33,560 nt of DNA from positions 1-33,560 of the forward strand of contig JAISWE010000159.1 in NCBI GenBank assembly GCA_031271175.1, written 5' to 3'. The position numbers and the translations under genes are program-made. Positions within the stretch are counted from its first letter, which is position 1, and every line of letters starts with the position of its first letter. This DNA comes from Bacteroidales bacterium. Lineage in GTDB: Bacteria > Bacteroidota > Bacteroidia > Bacteroidales > UBA4181. This document shows positions 25,186-33,225 of this stretch, in pieces. Under the pieces are notes generated by a model, which saw only the letters and a program-made list of their open reading frames with translations, was not told where the DNA came from and did no database searches.

Positions 25186-26352
25186 TCAAAATTTTACCGT
25201 TACCGTTGCATCTTTTGTTCCTCGCACCCAGTCGCAGCCTTCCGTGATCAGGCGCATCGCTTCGCGGTCGGCGTCCGGGCAGAGGCTTTGTTCCACCGTC
25301 AAGCCGGCAGGACGCCGGTTCTCGTCCACGCCGAAACGGATCACCACTTCTCCCTTAACGCCGGCACATGCTCCGCCGGGACGGACACGATGCCGTTCCA
25401 AATACCGCCGGTACGCCTTTTTACCGATAACCGGCTGCGGGAGTTTTTCGGCAGTCTCTTCCGTCGCCGGACCGGCAACAGTGGCAACAGCCCCCACCGG
25501 CGATTGCTTTTTTTGCCTTCCGAATGCGACTACCACCACTTCATCCAGCGCTTCGGAATTTTCCTGCATGGCGATCAGCAGCGGAGAAGTATCGGCTTTG
25601 AACTCGCTGTTACGGTAGCCGACAAAAGAGGCAACGATAACAGCGCTGTCGGCGGCTTCCATTTCAAACCGGCCTTCCCTGTCGGCGAAGACGCCGTTGT
25701 GCGCGTCTTTCACCTGAAGGGTAGCTCCCGGAAGCGGTTGCCCCGATTCGTCCGTTACAAGCCCCCGGATGAGGTGTTTCATCTCTGCCATGTGCCGGAT
25801 GTCCCCGGACGGGGATGTATCAACGGCAGAGGATTTTTCGTTCTCAGCGACTGTGATAACGGCAGGCGGTGCAAGCCTGTCCTGTATCTCCTCGCTGATA
25901 ACTGCGGCTGTTTCAGCTGTTTCCTGCATGTCCGGTTCCGGTTTCAAGACAGCGCTCCGGTTTTCGGCGAGTTCCGGCGCCGACGGCTTTTTGGCGTCGT
26001 CGATCGGAAACAGTTCCGTCCGATCCGCAAGAATATTTTCCTGCGGCGGCAATTCCGGTGTTTCTTTCCGCAACAGCAACAGTCCCGCCCCGCCCAGCAG
26101 CAGGAGACTTGCGGCAATAGCCGCCCAGTAGCGGACGGCGTATGTTCCGGAACGGGATTTTCCGGCAACCGCAGTCTGTAGCCGTTTGATGGCCGAAGCA
26201 TGGTCGCCGGGCACGGTTTCGAAGCCTTCCATCGCATCGGCAAGGAAAGCGTCGGTCATGGAGATGCGTTCCAGACGGTGCGCCTCTTTTCCTTTCCGCT
26301 TTCCCCGGAGATACGGCAATATCTTTATCTGTTCATCCGGCTTTCGATGCAT
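25186..26352 (-). CDS. Putative anti-sigma factor with carboxypeptidase-regulatory, SusC-like TonB-box and TonB C-terminal segments
   Basis: A 388-residue single-pass membrane protein. Residues 1-72 are cytoplasmic and resemble the Bacteroidetes anti-sigma/TonB-family leader (YLRGKRKGKEAHRLERISMTD, then FLADAMEGFE). One membrane segment spans about 73-94, and a Pro/Glu-rich stalk follows to about 190. Residues 193-265 form a CarboxypepD_reg-like domain (GLVTDESGQPLPGATLQV; SFVGYRNSEF). Residues 268-292 (ALDEVVVVAFGRQKKQSPVGAV) match the TonB-box/plug start of SusC-type receptors. Residues about 310-388 resemble the TonB C-terminal domain (GEVVIRFGVDENRRP). It overlaps the ECF sigma gene by 28 bases, which supports an anti-sigma role; no experimental basis exists for this protein. 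Confidence 0.78.
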   Translation of the reverse strand: MHRKPDEQIKILPYLRGKRKGKEAHRLERISMTDAFLADAMEGFETVPGDHASAIKRLQTAVAGKSRSGTYAVRYWAAIAASLLLLGGAGLLLLRKETPELPPQENILADRTELFPIDDAKKPSAPELAENRSAVLKPEPDMQETAETAAVISEEIQDRLAPPAVITVAENEKSSAVDTSPSGDIRHMAEMKHLIRGLVTDESGQPLPGATLQVKDAHNGVFADREGRFEMEAADSAVIVASFVGYRNSEFKADTSPLLIAMQENSEALDEVVVVAFGRQKKQSPVGAVATVAGPATEETAEKLPQPVIGKKAYRRYLERHRVRPGGACAGVKGEVVIRFGVDENRRPAGLTVEQSLCPDADREAMRLITEGCDWVRGTKDATVTVKF

Positions 26353-26909
26353 ATTTTTAAATTTCTTTTTCCGTTCTGGATGTAACTTTTGACGCTTTTC
26401 AACTGATAACCGGTGGCATTCGCAACGTCGGCATAGGACATTTCATCCAGAAAAAATTTCCTGATGCTGATGCGTTGCGGTTCGGGAAGTTTTTCCATGC
26501 AGCGGTGCAATGCCTCCAGCCATTCCCCGTTCTGTTCTTCCCGTCCTTCGTTTAATAATAGATGATCCACCGGATGCGATTCCATAAACTGTTCGTCAAA
26601 TTCAACGATCATTTCGTGTTTTTCTTTCCGCAACACTTGCAGACAGTGGTTCTTTGCTACACTGTACAGCCATGTGCGAAACGACCGGATTTCATAGAGG
26701 GCGATTTTGGAAGCCAGTTCTTCGTACAGTTGCATAACGGCATCCTCCGCATCTTCGGGGTGTTTCAGGTATTTCAGGCAAAGCCCGTACACCAGCGGGA
26801 TATAGCGGTGGTACAGCCGTCCAAAATACGCCATATCGCCTGTCGTACGGTAATACGCCAACAGTTCATCATCGCCCGGATGCCATAAAGTAGCCGAATC
26901 AATACCCAA
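26325..26909 (-). CDS. ECF-type RNA polymerase sigma factor
   Basis: A 194-residue sigma-70-family ECF factor. Region 2 covers about residues 15-85 (YFGRLYHRYIPLVYGLCLKYL, then EDAEDAVMQLYEELASK and RTWLYSVAKNHC). Region 4 covers about 120-185 (LPEPQRISIRKFFLDEMSYADVANATGYQLKSVKSYIQNGKRNL, split over the helix-turn-helix). No ATG is suitable: the first internal one cuts region 2. TTG at 26909 is chosen because it follows a -7 box (26936-26929) by about 20 bases and just precedes the conserved domain; the open frame reaches 27005, but that part is promoter. Its target regulon is unknown; the partner's SusC-like segment hints at outer-membrane transport genes. Confidence 0.87.
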   Translation of the reverse strand: MGIDSATLWHPGDDELLAYYRTTGDMAYFGRLYHRYIPLVYGLCLKYLKHPEDAEDAVMQLYEELASKIALYEIRSFRTWLYSVAKNHCLQVLRKEKHEMIVEFDEQFMESHPVDHLLLNEGREEQNGEWLEALHRCMEKLPEPQRISIRKFFLDEMSYADVANATGYQLKSVKSYIQNGKRNLKICIESRMNR

Positions 26910-26928
26910 TTTATCAACGTTTATCCTG

Positions 26929-26936
26929 CAAATATA
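26929..26936 (-). promoter_or_regulatory. -7 element of the ECF sigma operon
   Basis: The minus strand reads TATATTTG, an exact TAnnTTTG, 19 bases before the TTG start at 26909. A -33 TTTG is not evident. Confidence 0.45.
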
Positions 26937-27061
26937 TAAAAGAATTTCAAATAGATGCACCGGCAGATAAAAAAATAATTGAAAAAAGCCGTTTTTTGCA
27001 CGCAACGTTTTAAAAATATTACGTCTATATCATTGTTTGATAATAATTGTTTCAACATAAA

Positions 27062-27742
27062 ATGATCATGCATAGCCAAAAAGTTTTTATTTTAGCAGCA
27101 TTGTTATGTACCGCATGTTCTACGGGGCATGTTATTCCTGAAAACCAGGCGGAACGGTTAAATACTTATCTTGATTCCGAACATCCGTATTTTAGCCGCA
27201 TGTTTTCTCACGACGATGTGGTTGAAACGGTACAGCCTGTGTTTACACGCACCGAACTGTTTATTCTGGATGCCTTGGTAAGCAGGATTGATCCCGAAGT
27301 TTGCCGTACTTTCGATGATAAATGCCGGAAATGGATAAAATGCTGGATGGATGCCGATACCGAAATGCTGGTGGAAAATCCTCAGTTCGTACTTAAGTGC
27401 AATGAATCCGAATACCTTGATATGATTCGTTACTGCGAGCAGCAGGATGAGAGCGTCGTTTTGCTGTTTTTTCAATTGGCGGTGCGTGCGCATTGTCCTT
27501 ACGACCAATGCCTGATGCGTCCCGTACTTGATTTGATGAACCGGTTTCCTCCCTACGCGCGGTATTGGGAAACCGTTAATTACGGTTTATTCAGCGAAAA
27601 GCCCAATCTTGCCGACCGGAAATGCAATGAAACGACTATTTGGTACACCCGCAAAGTGCTTGAATCGGAATACGGCTACACCTATCTCAACCGCCTTGCT
27701 TCATTGATTGATGCCCGCAGGTTGATGATGATCGGCAAATAA
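27062..27742 (+). CDS. Uncharacterised lipoprotein
   Basis: A 226-residue protein (224 if the ATG at 27068 is used). The signal sequence HSQKVFILAALLCTACS carries a lipobox-like LCTAC, placing the lipidated Cys near residue 18-20. The mature part is mostly alpha-helical by composition, with conserved-looking Trp/Tyr/Cys residues (CRTFDDKCRKWIKCWMDADTE, read in two pieces) and no motif I recognise. It is divergent from the ECF sigma operon with 152 bases between them and convergent with dnaJ, with 11 bases between the two stops. Base composition is slightly more AT-rich than its neighbours. The product is real by its signal and frame length; function is not assigned. Confidence 0.7.
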   Translation: MIMHSQKVFILAALLCTACSTGHVIPENQAERLNTYLDSEHPYFSRMFSHDDVVETVQPVFTRTELFILDALVSRIDPEVCRTFDDKCRKWIKCWMDADTEMLVENPQFVLKCNESEYLDMIRYCEQQDESVVLLFFQLAVRAHCPYDQCLMRPVLDLMNRFPPYARYWETVNYGLFSEKPNLADRKCNETTIWYTRKVLESEYGYTYLNRLASLIDARRLMMIGK

Positions 27743-27753
27743 TTTTCCGGACG

Positions 27754-28926
27754 TTATTCGAACAAATTTCTCATTTTTTGGAAAAACGTCCTGTCTTCGG
27801 ATGAAGGATGGGGACGAAAACTGTTCGACTGGTTGAGTTTTTCCAGTAGGGTGCGTTCTTCTCTGGTTACGTCTTTCGGTATCCATACGTTGATGGTGAC
27901 CAGCAAATCGCCTGTTCGGTAACCGTTGACTTCCGGTATTCCTTTTCCCCTGAGACGAAGTATTTTCCCGGGTTGTGTGCCGCTGTCTATTTTGATTTTG
28001 GCTTTCCCGTTGACCGTAGGAATTTCGGCGGTGGTTCCCATGATGGCGTCGGGGATACTGATAAACAGCGGATAAATCAAGTCATTACCGTCACGAATGA
28101 GTTCAGGGTGCTGTTCTTCTTCAATCACAACTATCAGGTCGCCGTTGATACCGCCGCGACGGGCTGCATTGCCTTTTCCGTTGACGGTCAGTTGCATTCC
28201 TTCGGCTACTCCGGCAGGGATTTTTATGGTAATCACTTCTTCGCCCTGCTCAATTCCCTCGCCGTAACAGGCGGTACATTTTTGGGTAATGATTCTTCCG
28301 CTCCCGCCGCAGGTATCGCATATTGATGTGGTCTGCATTCGTCCCAGAATCGAATTGACCACATGTGTCACCTGTCCTGTTCCTTTGCAGGTGGTGCATG
28401 TGGAATGGCTGTTGCCTTCCGCTCCGCTGCCTTTGCAGGTGCCGCAGGGAACGTATTTTTTCAATTTCAGTTTTTTTTCTGTTCCCTGTGAGATTTCTTC
28501 CAGATTCAGTTTTACTTTTACCCGCAGGTTACTGCCTTTGCTGACGGCGCGTCCCTGTCGTCCTCCGCCAAAACCGCTGTTTCCGAAGACACTGCCTCCC
28601 CAACTGCCGAATTTGAAGCCTCCTATATCGTCGAAGATATCGCCAAAGTGGGAGAAAATGTCTTCCATCGACATTCCGCTGCTGCTGAACCCGCCCTGTC
28701 CGCTCATGCCGGCATGGCCGTACCGGTCGTAGCGCGCTTTTTTGTTCTCATCGCTCAGGACTTCATAGGCTTCGGCAGCCTCCTTAAATTTTTCTTCCGC
28801 CTCCTTGTCGCCCGGATTTTTGTCCGGATGATAGCGGATGGCTTTTTGCCGGTATGCTTTTTTTATTTCTTCTTTTGTGGCTGTTTTCGGCACATCCAGC
28901 ACTTCGTAATAATCCCTTTTTGTCAT
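27754..28926 (-). CDS. dnaJ: Chaperone protein DnaJ
   Basis: A 390-residue type I Hsp40 that delivers substrates to DnaK and stimulates its ATPase. The J domain (residues 4-68) has the essential HPD in [11 protein letters not shown]. The Gly/Phe region (about 72-130) includes [17 protein letters not shown]. Four zinc-finger repeats are complete: [24 protein letters not shown] and CTACYGEG. The C-terminal peptide-binding domains follow ([29 protein letters not shown]). It lies 11 bases after grpE on the same strand, forming a grpE-dnaJ operon; dnaK is not in the window. Confidence 0.97.
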   Translation of the reverse strand: MTKRDYYEVLDVPKTATKEEIKKAYRQKAIRYHPDKNPGDKEAEEKFKEAAEAYEVLSDENKKARYDRYGHAGMSGQGGFSSSGMSMEDIFSHFGDIFDDIGGFKFGSWGGSVFGNSGFGGGRQGRAVSKGSNLRVKVKLNLEEISQGTEKKLKLKKYVPCGTCKGSGAEGNSHSTCTTCKGTGQVTHVVNSILGRMQTTSICDTCGGSGRIITQKCTACYGEGIEQGEEVITIKIPAGVAEGMQLTVNGKGNAARRGGINGDLIVVIEEEQHPELIRDGNDLIYPLFISIPDAIMGTTAEIPTVNGKAKIKIDSGTQPGKILRLRGKGIPEVNGYRTGDLLVTINVWIPKDVTREERTLLEKLNQSNSFRPHPSSEDRTFFQKMRNLFE

Positions 28927-28937
28927 GTTTTCTTTAA

Positions 28938-29537
28938 TTATTCACCGACAACGACTTTTGGATAGCGGATAATTTTTTCGTGCAATACATATCCTTTTTG
29001 TATTATGTCAATGACTTTTCCTTTCTGGTCTTCCGACAGTGCGGGGATTTTAGTCACCGCTTCGTGGAGATCGGCGTTAAAATGTTCGCCTAAAGCCTTT
29101 ATTTCGGAAACGCCGCTGTTGGACAGAAAATCCAATAATTTACCATATATGAGGTTCATGCCTGTTTTTATTGATTCGATGTCGCCGGATTTGTCAATGG
29201 CTATCAGCCCGCGTTCGAAATCGTCCACTACCGGCAATAAGTCCTTGAGCAGCGATTCACCTGCCGTACGCATCAGTTCCATTTTTTCGCGGAGCGTCCG
29301 TTTGCGCGAATTGTCAAATTCCGCCGCCAGCCGCAGATACCTGTCCTGCCATTCTGCCGCTTTGTCGGTCGGTTCTTCCGTTACCGCCGCCGCATCCGTA
29401 TCCGCATCTACTGTATTTTCGCTGTCTGCTACCGTATTTTTGGTATCCACCGTACTTTCGTACGCAGGATCGTTTTCTCCGACAGGCTTTTCCGGTCGGA
29501 TATTATCGGCCTGATGTTTCGGATGTTTTTTGGTCAT
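28938..29537 (-). CDS. grpE: Nucleotide exchange factor GrpE
   Basis: A 199-residue co-chaperone that releases ADP from DnaK. Residues 1-65 are a disordered, acidic, Thr/Asp-rich leader. The long coiled-coil helix starts near [20 protein letters not shown] (a GrpE signature), and the C-terminal beta domain holds [18 protein letters not shown] and [18 protein letters not shown], the standard family ending. It is the first gene of the grpE-dnaJ operon. A -7 box lies at 29576-29569, and a set of inverted repeats lies further upstream (29630-29732). Confidence 0.95.
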   Translation of the reverse strand: MTKKHPKHQADNIRPEKPVGENDPAYESTVDTKNTVADSENTVDADTDAAAVTEEPTDKAAEWQDRYLRLAAEFDNSRKRTLREKMELMRTAGESLLKDLLPVVDDFERGLIAIDKSGDIESIKTGMNLIYGKLLDFLSNSGVSEIKALGEHFNADLHEAVTKIPALSEDQKGKVIDIIQKGYVLHEKIIRYPKVVVGE

Positions 29538-29568
29538 AGTATATTATTTTTGATAAGCATTCCTTTAG

Positions 29569-29576
29569 CAAAATTA
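29569..29576 (-). promoter_or_regulatory. -7 element upstream of grpE
   Basis: The minus strand reads TAATTTTG, an exact TAnnTTTG, 31 bases before the grpE ATG. The position 19-21 bases upstream has no TTTG, although TTTG occurs at 15 bases. Confidence 0.45.
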
Positions 29577-29629
29577 TGGTGGATGTTAATACAAAAAATT
29601 TGCCAAAACGTTTTTCGGAAGGAATGACA

Positions 29630-29662
29630 GCCATATTGTCCGACATGAATGGACAATATGGC
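29630..29662. promoter_or_regulatory. 12-bp perfect inverted repeat with 9-base spacer upstream of grpE
   Basis: GCCATATTGTCC (29630-29641) and GGACAATATGGC (29651-29662) are exact reverse complements separated by 9 bases. There is no T tract on either strand, so it does not look like a terminator for purA. Its place about 55 bases upstream of the grpE -7 box suggests an operator. The 9-base spacing recalls CIRCE, but the arm sequence is unrelated to TTAGCACTC. Confidence 0.7.
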
Positions 29663-29676
29663 AGATAATGCTTCAC

Positions 29677-29688
29677 TGTCAATTGACA
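29677..29688. promoter_or_regulatory. 12-base palindrome TGTCAATTGACA
   Basis: A perfect dyad without spacer, 14 bases from the larger inverted repeat on the purA side. Its TGTC/GACA halves recur in the neighbouring repeats (GTCC-GACA and GGACA), which supports a protein-binding cluster. Confidence 0.5.
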
Positions 29689-29709
29689 TGACATTTTGAG
29701 ATACCCCCC

Positions 29710-29732
29710 CCATATTTTATACATCAATATGG
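29710..29732. promoter_or_regulatory. Second CCATATT-N9-AATATGG inverted repeat
   Basis: CCATATT (29710-29716) and AATATGG (29726-29732) are exact reverse complements with a 9-base spacer. The same CCATATT and AATATGG half-sites form the outer arms of the repeat at 29630-29662. It is directly preceded by a run of eight C (29704-29711). Confidence 0.55.
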
Positions 29733-29799
29733 AATCGAGAATTGAAGGATGCACTCTCCCGAATGGCCTGTGGGGTGGCGATGTTCCGCAGGTACGTTC

Positions 29800-31059
29800 T
29801 TACCTGATGATGGTTTTTTCCCGTGCGGGACTTACCGAGATGATTTTGAAAGGCACTCCGGTTTCCTGTTCGATGAAGGACAGGTAATCCTTCAGTTCTG
29901 TCGGCAGATCATCGTAGGTGGAATGATGGCTGATATCGCTGCCCCAGCCGCTCATTTCCTTGTAAACCGGTGTGATGTCGGTATTTACGTCAAACGGTAT
30001 CTGGTCTGTCAATTGTCCGTTGATTTTATAATGTGTGCAGATTTTGACGGTGGAAAACCCCGACAGGACGTCGGCTTTGGTCATGATGAGGGCGGTAGCG
30101 CCATTGATCATGATGGAATATTTGAGGGCGGGCAGGTCTAACCAGCCGCACCGGCGTGGGCGTCCCGTAGTGGCGCCAAATTCGCCGCCTTTTCGGCGGA
30201 GTTGTTCGCCTGTCTCGTCGAAGAGTTCTGTCGGGAAAGGGCCGCTGCCTACGCGCGTGCAATAGGCTTTTACGATGCCGAAGACTTCCCCGATGCGGGA
30301 AGGCGGAACGCCCAGCCCCGTACAGGCGCCGGCGCATACCGTATTGGACGAGGTGACAAACGGATACGAACCGAAATCGATGTCCAGCATGGTGCCTTGT
30401 GCTCCTTCCGCCAGTATGCTCTTGTTTTCGGACAGATAGCGATTGATGAGATACTCGCTGTCCACAGCGGTAAAACGCTTGAGAAGGTCAATGGCGGCGA
30501 ACCATTCCTTTTCTTCCGTCCGGTAATCGGACTGGTAATCGTACAGTTGCAGTTGTTTCAGGTGTTCGTCAACCAGTTTTTGATAACGCGCTCTGAAATC
30601 GGGCATAAAAGTATCGCCTACCCTCAATCCGTTACGGCCTGTTTTGTCCCGGTAGGTAGGGCCGATGCCTTTCAGCGTGGAACCGATTTTCGACTTTCCC
30701 ATGGATGCCTCCGATGCAGCGTCGAGCAGACGATGAGTAGGCAATATCAAATGTGCTTTGCGTGAAATAAACAGGTTTTGCAAATCTGTCTTCCTGTCAT
30801 TCAACGCTTCAATTTCTTTTTTAAACACAATGGGGTCTATGACTACGCCATTGCCGATAATATTGATTTTTTCGGGATGGAAAATTCCCGACGGAATGGT
30901 GTGCAATACATGCTTAATTCCGTTAAATTCAAGTGAATGTCCTGCATTAGGACCGCCCTGAAAACGCGCCACTACATCATAATGCGGTGTCAGGAAATCC
31001 ACTACTTTGCCCTTGCCTTCGTCGCCCCACTGGAGGCCTAATAATACGTCCAATTTCAT
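29800..31059 (-). CDS. purA: Adenylosuccinate synthetase
   Basis: A 419-residue GTP-dependent enzyme joining IMP and aspartate in AMP synthesis. The N-terminal GLQWGDEGKGKVVDFL includes the catalytic Asp and the P-loop-like element, and FQGGPNAGHS holds the next conserved Gly/His. IMP-binding segments GKSKIGSTLKGIGPTYRDK, EGAQGTMLDIDFGSYPFVTSS and the C-terminal GWLDLPALKYSIMING are all present. The frame is open to 31074, but the ATG at 31059 gives the family start MKLDVLLGLQWGDEG. It is upstream of grpE on the same strand, but 262 bases with inverted repeats separate them, so shared transcription is unlikely. Confidence 0.96.
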   Translation of the reverse strand: MKLDVLLGLQWGDEGKGKVVDFLTPHYDVVARFQGGPNAGHSLEFNGIKHVLHTIPSGIFHPEKINIIGNGVVIDPIVFKKEIEALNDRKTDLQNLFISRKAHLILPTHRLLDAASEASMGKSKIGSTLKGIGPTYRDKTGRNGLRVGDTFMPDFRARYQKLVDEHLKQLQLYDYQSDYRTEEKEWFAAIDLLKRFTAVDSEYLINRYLSENKSILAEGAQGTMLDIDFGSYPFVTSSNTVCAGACTGLGVPPSRIGEVFGIVKAYCTRVGSGPFPTELFDETGEQLRRKGGEFGATTGRPRRCGWLDLPALKYSIMINGATALIMTKADVLSGFSTVKICTHYKINGQLTDQIPFDVNTDITPVYKEMSGWGSDISHHSTYDDLPTELKDYLSFIEQETGVPFKIISVSPAREKTIIR

Positions 31060-31176
31060 TCGATATGCTGTCAATACAAAAAATTATCGTTCACTTGTTG
31101 CCGCAGTAAACGATGCTACAAAGAAAGTAAAAAGTTTGTTTCGATATACCATCAACGTGAAAAAAAATTAAAAAAT

Positions 31177-31207
31177 CTTCGGATAATGTTTTTTTCCTGT
31201 ACTTTTG
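31177..31207 (+). promoter_or_regulatory. Probable folB promoter
   Basis: TACTTTTG (31200-31207) is an exact -7 box; about 18 bases upstream TTCG approximates the -33 TTTG. The folB ATG at 31228 follows by 20 bases. Confidence 0.5.
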
Positions 31208-31227
31208 CCGAAAAAATATAGAAAGAG

Positions 31228-31638
31228 ATGGGCAGGATTTTTCTCGAAGGAATGGAATTTCATGCTTTCCACGGCTGTTTCCCGCAGGAAAGAGAAACGG
31301 GGAACCGCTTTGTAGTGGATGTTGAGTTGGAAACCGGCATGGAAGTCGCCGCAGAAAGCGACTGTCTCGAAGATACGGTGAATTATGCCGAAATTTACGC
31401 ACTGGTACTGCGGGAAATGGCCGTTCCGTCGAATTTGCTGGAACACGTTTGCGGCCGCATCCTGAAGCAGATCATGACCGCCTTTCCCCGTATCCGGCGG
31501 GCGGAAGTGAAGATAGCCAAGATGCATCCACCCGAAATGGGAAAATTGCGGAATGTCGCCGTCAGCCTGCATGACGTCAGCATCCCCGGACAATCGTTTT
31601 GCAAAAAAAACGTTAAAAACACGCCCGGCAAGCAATAA
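31228..31638 (+). CDS. folB: Dihydroneopterin aldolase
   Basis: A 136-residue enzyme of folate synthesis that cleaves dihydroneopterin to 6-hydroxymethyl-dihydropterin and glycolaldehyde. The family N-terminus IFLEGMEFHAFHGCFPQERETGN carries Glu21, TVNYAEIY carries Tyr53, and AEVKIAKMHPP carries Lys98, matching the three active-site residues of the Staphylococcus enzyme. The last 15 residues (Lys/Asn-rich) are an unremarkable tail. It is divergent from purA, with 168 bases between the two starts. The TlpA-like gene follows 68 bases later with its own -7 box. Confidence 0.94.
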   Translation: MGRIFLEGMEFHAFHGCFPQERETGNRFVVDVELETGMEVAAESDCLEDTVNYAEIYALVLREMAVPSNLLEHVCGRILKQIMTAFPRIRRAEVKIAKMHPPEMGKLRNVAVSLHDVSIPGQSFCKKNVKNTPGKQ

Positions 31639-31644
31639 TTTTAC

Positions 31645-31652
31645 TATTTTTG
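31645..31652 (+). promoter_or_regulatory. -7 element upstream of the TlpA-like gene
   Basis: TATTTTTG is an exact TAnnTTTG, 54 bases before the ATG at 31707. It overlaps an in-frame TTG at 31650, which argues against that upstream start. No -33 box is clear. Confidence 0.4.
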
Positions 31653-31706
31653 GGGAAAATTTCAGTCACAGGTCAAAAATCGGAATTTTATCAAAATTTT
31701 ATCAGT

Positions 31707-33179
31707 ATGAAAATCTTGTATCAATCGAAAATTATACCGCTGTTGTTGCTTGTTTCCTTTCCTGTTTTTTCGCAGGAATATGAGATAAAAATAGCTGTTA
31801 ACAGCCCGGGCGATACCGTTATCATGGGCTATTATTTTGCCAAGAACAGCTCTATGATACCCGAAGACACCTGCATACTGGACAAGTCCGGCAAGGGCGT
31901 GTTCCGGGGAAAACAGAAACTGGATCGAGGCCTGTATTTTTTCATCATCAACAAAAGGAAAAAATTTGATTTTGTAATGGGCGACGAACAAAAGTTCGAA
32001 ATCAAAGCCGATACGAGCGATCTCATCAGCAATACCACCGCCAAGGGGTCAAAGGAAAACGAAATATTTTTTGATTTCCAGCGAACCAACCTTCGACAGG
32101 GAGTGCAACTGCACGAATTGCGCCAAGCACTCGAAGCGGCGGAAAAAGAAGGAAACAGGGAAAAACAGACCGAAATACGCGCCCGCATGCAGGAACTTCA
32201 CAAGGATCGCATCGCTTACCTGCAACAACTGATCGACGCCCATCCCGGGCTGTTTGTCACCAAATTCCTCAACACGCTGATACCGACGGAACAAAGGCTA
32301 CCCGATTATCCGCGCGACGAAGCAGGCAATATCACCGACTCAACCTATCTGTACCGCTGGTACAGGGCGCATTTCTTCGACGACCTGAACATTTACGATC
32401 CCGACATGCTTCGTACGCCGCTGTATGAAGAAAAACTGATGACTTTTTTTGCCAAAATCCCGCAGCATCCGGATACCATCATTGCGGAAGCGGACAAGAT
32501 ACTGGAAAAAACGCTGTCCGAACCTGCCGTTTTCCGGTGCGTACTGGTGCTGCTGTTCAATCATTATACCAAAAGCCAAATAATGGTACATGAAAACATC
32601 TGGGTACATCTGGCCAAAAAATGGTACATTCCTCATGCCTCGTGGGCGGCGCCCGATTATGTCGAAAATCTGAAAAAGGAAGTGGACAAGCGTGCCTCCA
32701 ATCTAATTGGAATGCACGCGCCGCCCATGGAAATGCTCATGACGCTTCCACCCGACCATTTCAGGGCAGCCGCATTGGACACCGCCATCAAGTTCGACCT
32801 CCACGCAGGAATAAATATCAAGGATTTCAGGCAAAGCCTCAAAGGAAAATATACTGCCATCCTTTTTTGGGACATCTCATGCAGTCATTGCCGGAAAACC
32901 ATTCAGGACTTGTACGCCGAATATGAGAAACTAAAGGACAAAGGACTGACCGTCATTACCGTGATGACCGTCCCCACAAAGGAATCCAAAGGCAAGTGGG
33001 TCGATTTTATCAACGAACACCAGATGTTCGGATGGACTAACGGATGGAGTCCATACAGCGCCAAATACCGCACCACCTATGATGTCGCTCAGACACCGCT
33101 GCTTTTTCTTCTCGACGAAAATGAAAACATCATCGGCAAACGACTGACACCCGACCAGCTTGGCATGTTAATCAATTAA
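31707..33179 (+). CDS. TlpA-like thiol-disulfide oxidoreductase with DUF4369/DUF5106-type N-terminal region
   Basis: A 490-residue exported protein. The signal peptide is MKILYQSKIIPLLLLVSFPVFS-Q. Residues about 25-120 form the beta-sandwich DUF4369-like domain (GDTVIMGYYFAKNSSM). A helical middle region (about 125-350) resembles DUF5106. The C-terminal thioredoxin fold has the redox motif Cys392-Ser-His-Cys395 (WDISCSHCRKT) and the cis-Pro element DVAQTPLLFLLDENENI. Such proteins reduce or rearrange disulfides in the periplasm and are very common in Bacteroidetes. The ATG at 31707 is chosen over the open frame back to 31650 because it gives a regular signal peptide. The stop codon lies at the start of a heptad repeat array. 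Confidence 0.88.
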   Translation: MKILYQSKIIPLLLLVSFPVFSQEYEIKIAVNSPGDTVIMGYYFAKNSSMIPEDTCILDKSGKGVFRGKQKLDRGLYFFIINKRKKFDFVMGDEQKFEIKADTSDLISNTTAKGSKENEIFFDFQRTNLRQGVQLHELRQALEAAEKEGNREKQTEIRARMQELHKDRIAYLQQLIDAHPGLFVTKFLNTLIPTEQRLPDYPRDEAGNITDSTYLYRWYRAHFFDDLNIYDPDMLRTPLYEEKLMTFFAKIPQHPDTIIAEADKILEKTLSEPAVFRCVLVLLFNHYTKSQIMVHENIWVHLAKKWYIPHASWAAPDYVENLKKEVDKRASNLIGMHAPPMEMLMTLPPDHFRAAALDTAIKFDLHAGINIKDFRQSLKGKYTAILFWDISCSHCRKTIQDLYAEYEKLKDKGLTVITVMTVPTKESKGKWVDFINEHQMFGWTNGWSPYSAKYRTTYDVAQTPLLFLLDENENIIGKRLTPDQLGMLIN

Positions 33180-33209
33180 TAATTAACAATTAATAATTAA
33201 TAATTGTTA
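33175..33209 (+). repeat. Heptanucleotide array after the TlpA-like gene
   Basis: Five consecutive 7-base units: ATTAATA, ATTAACA, ATTAATA, ATTAATA, ATTGTTA. Three are identical. The array contains the TlpA-gene stop codon (33177-33179) and directly precedes the OmpA-domain remnant. Confidence 0.75.
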
Positions 33210-33225
33210 GTTGATCCTTCCTTCC

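Noticed and set aside
25288-26181. 297-codon plus-strand frame antisense to the anti-sigma-like gene
   Set aside because: The minus-strand product has a membrane segment and three recognisable domains, while this frame shows none.
29630-29662. CIRCE element for HrcA
   Set aside because: The 9-base spacer and the position near grpE fit, but the arms GCCATATTGTCC do not resemble TTAGCACTC; no HrcA gene is in the window.
33175-33209. CRISPR array
   Set aside because: The units are 7 bases in direct tandem without spacers.
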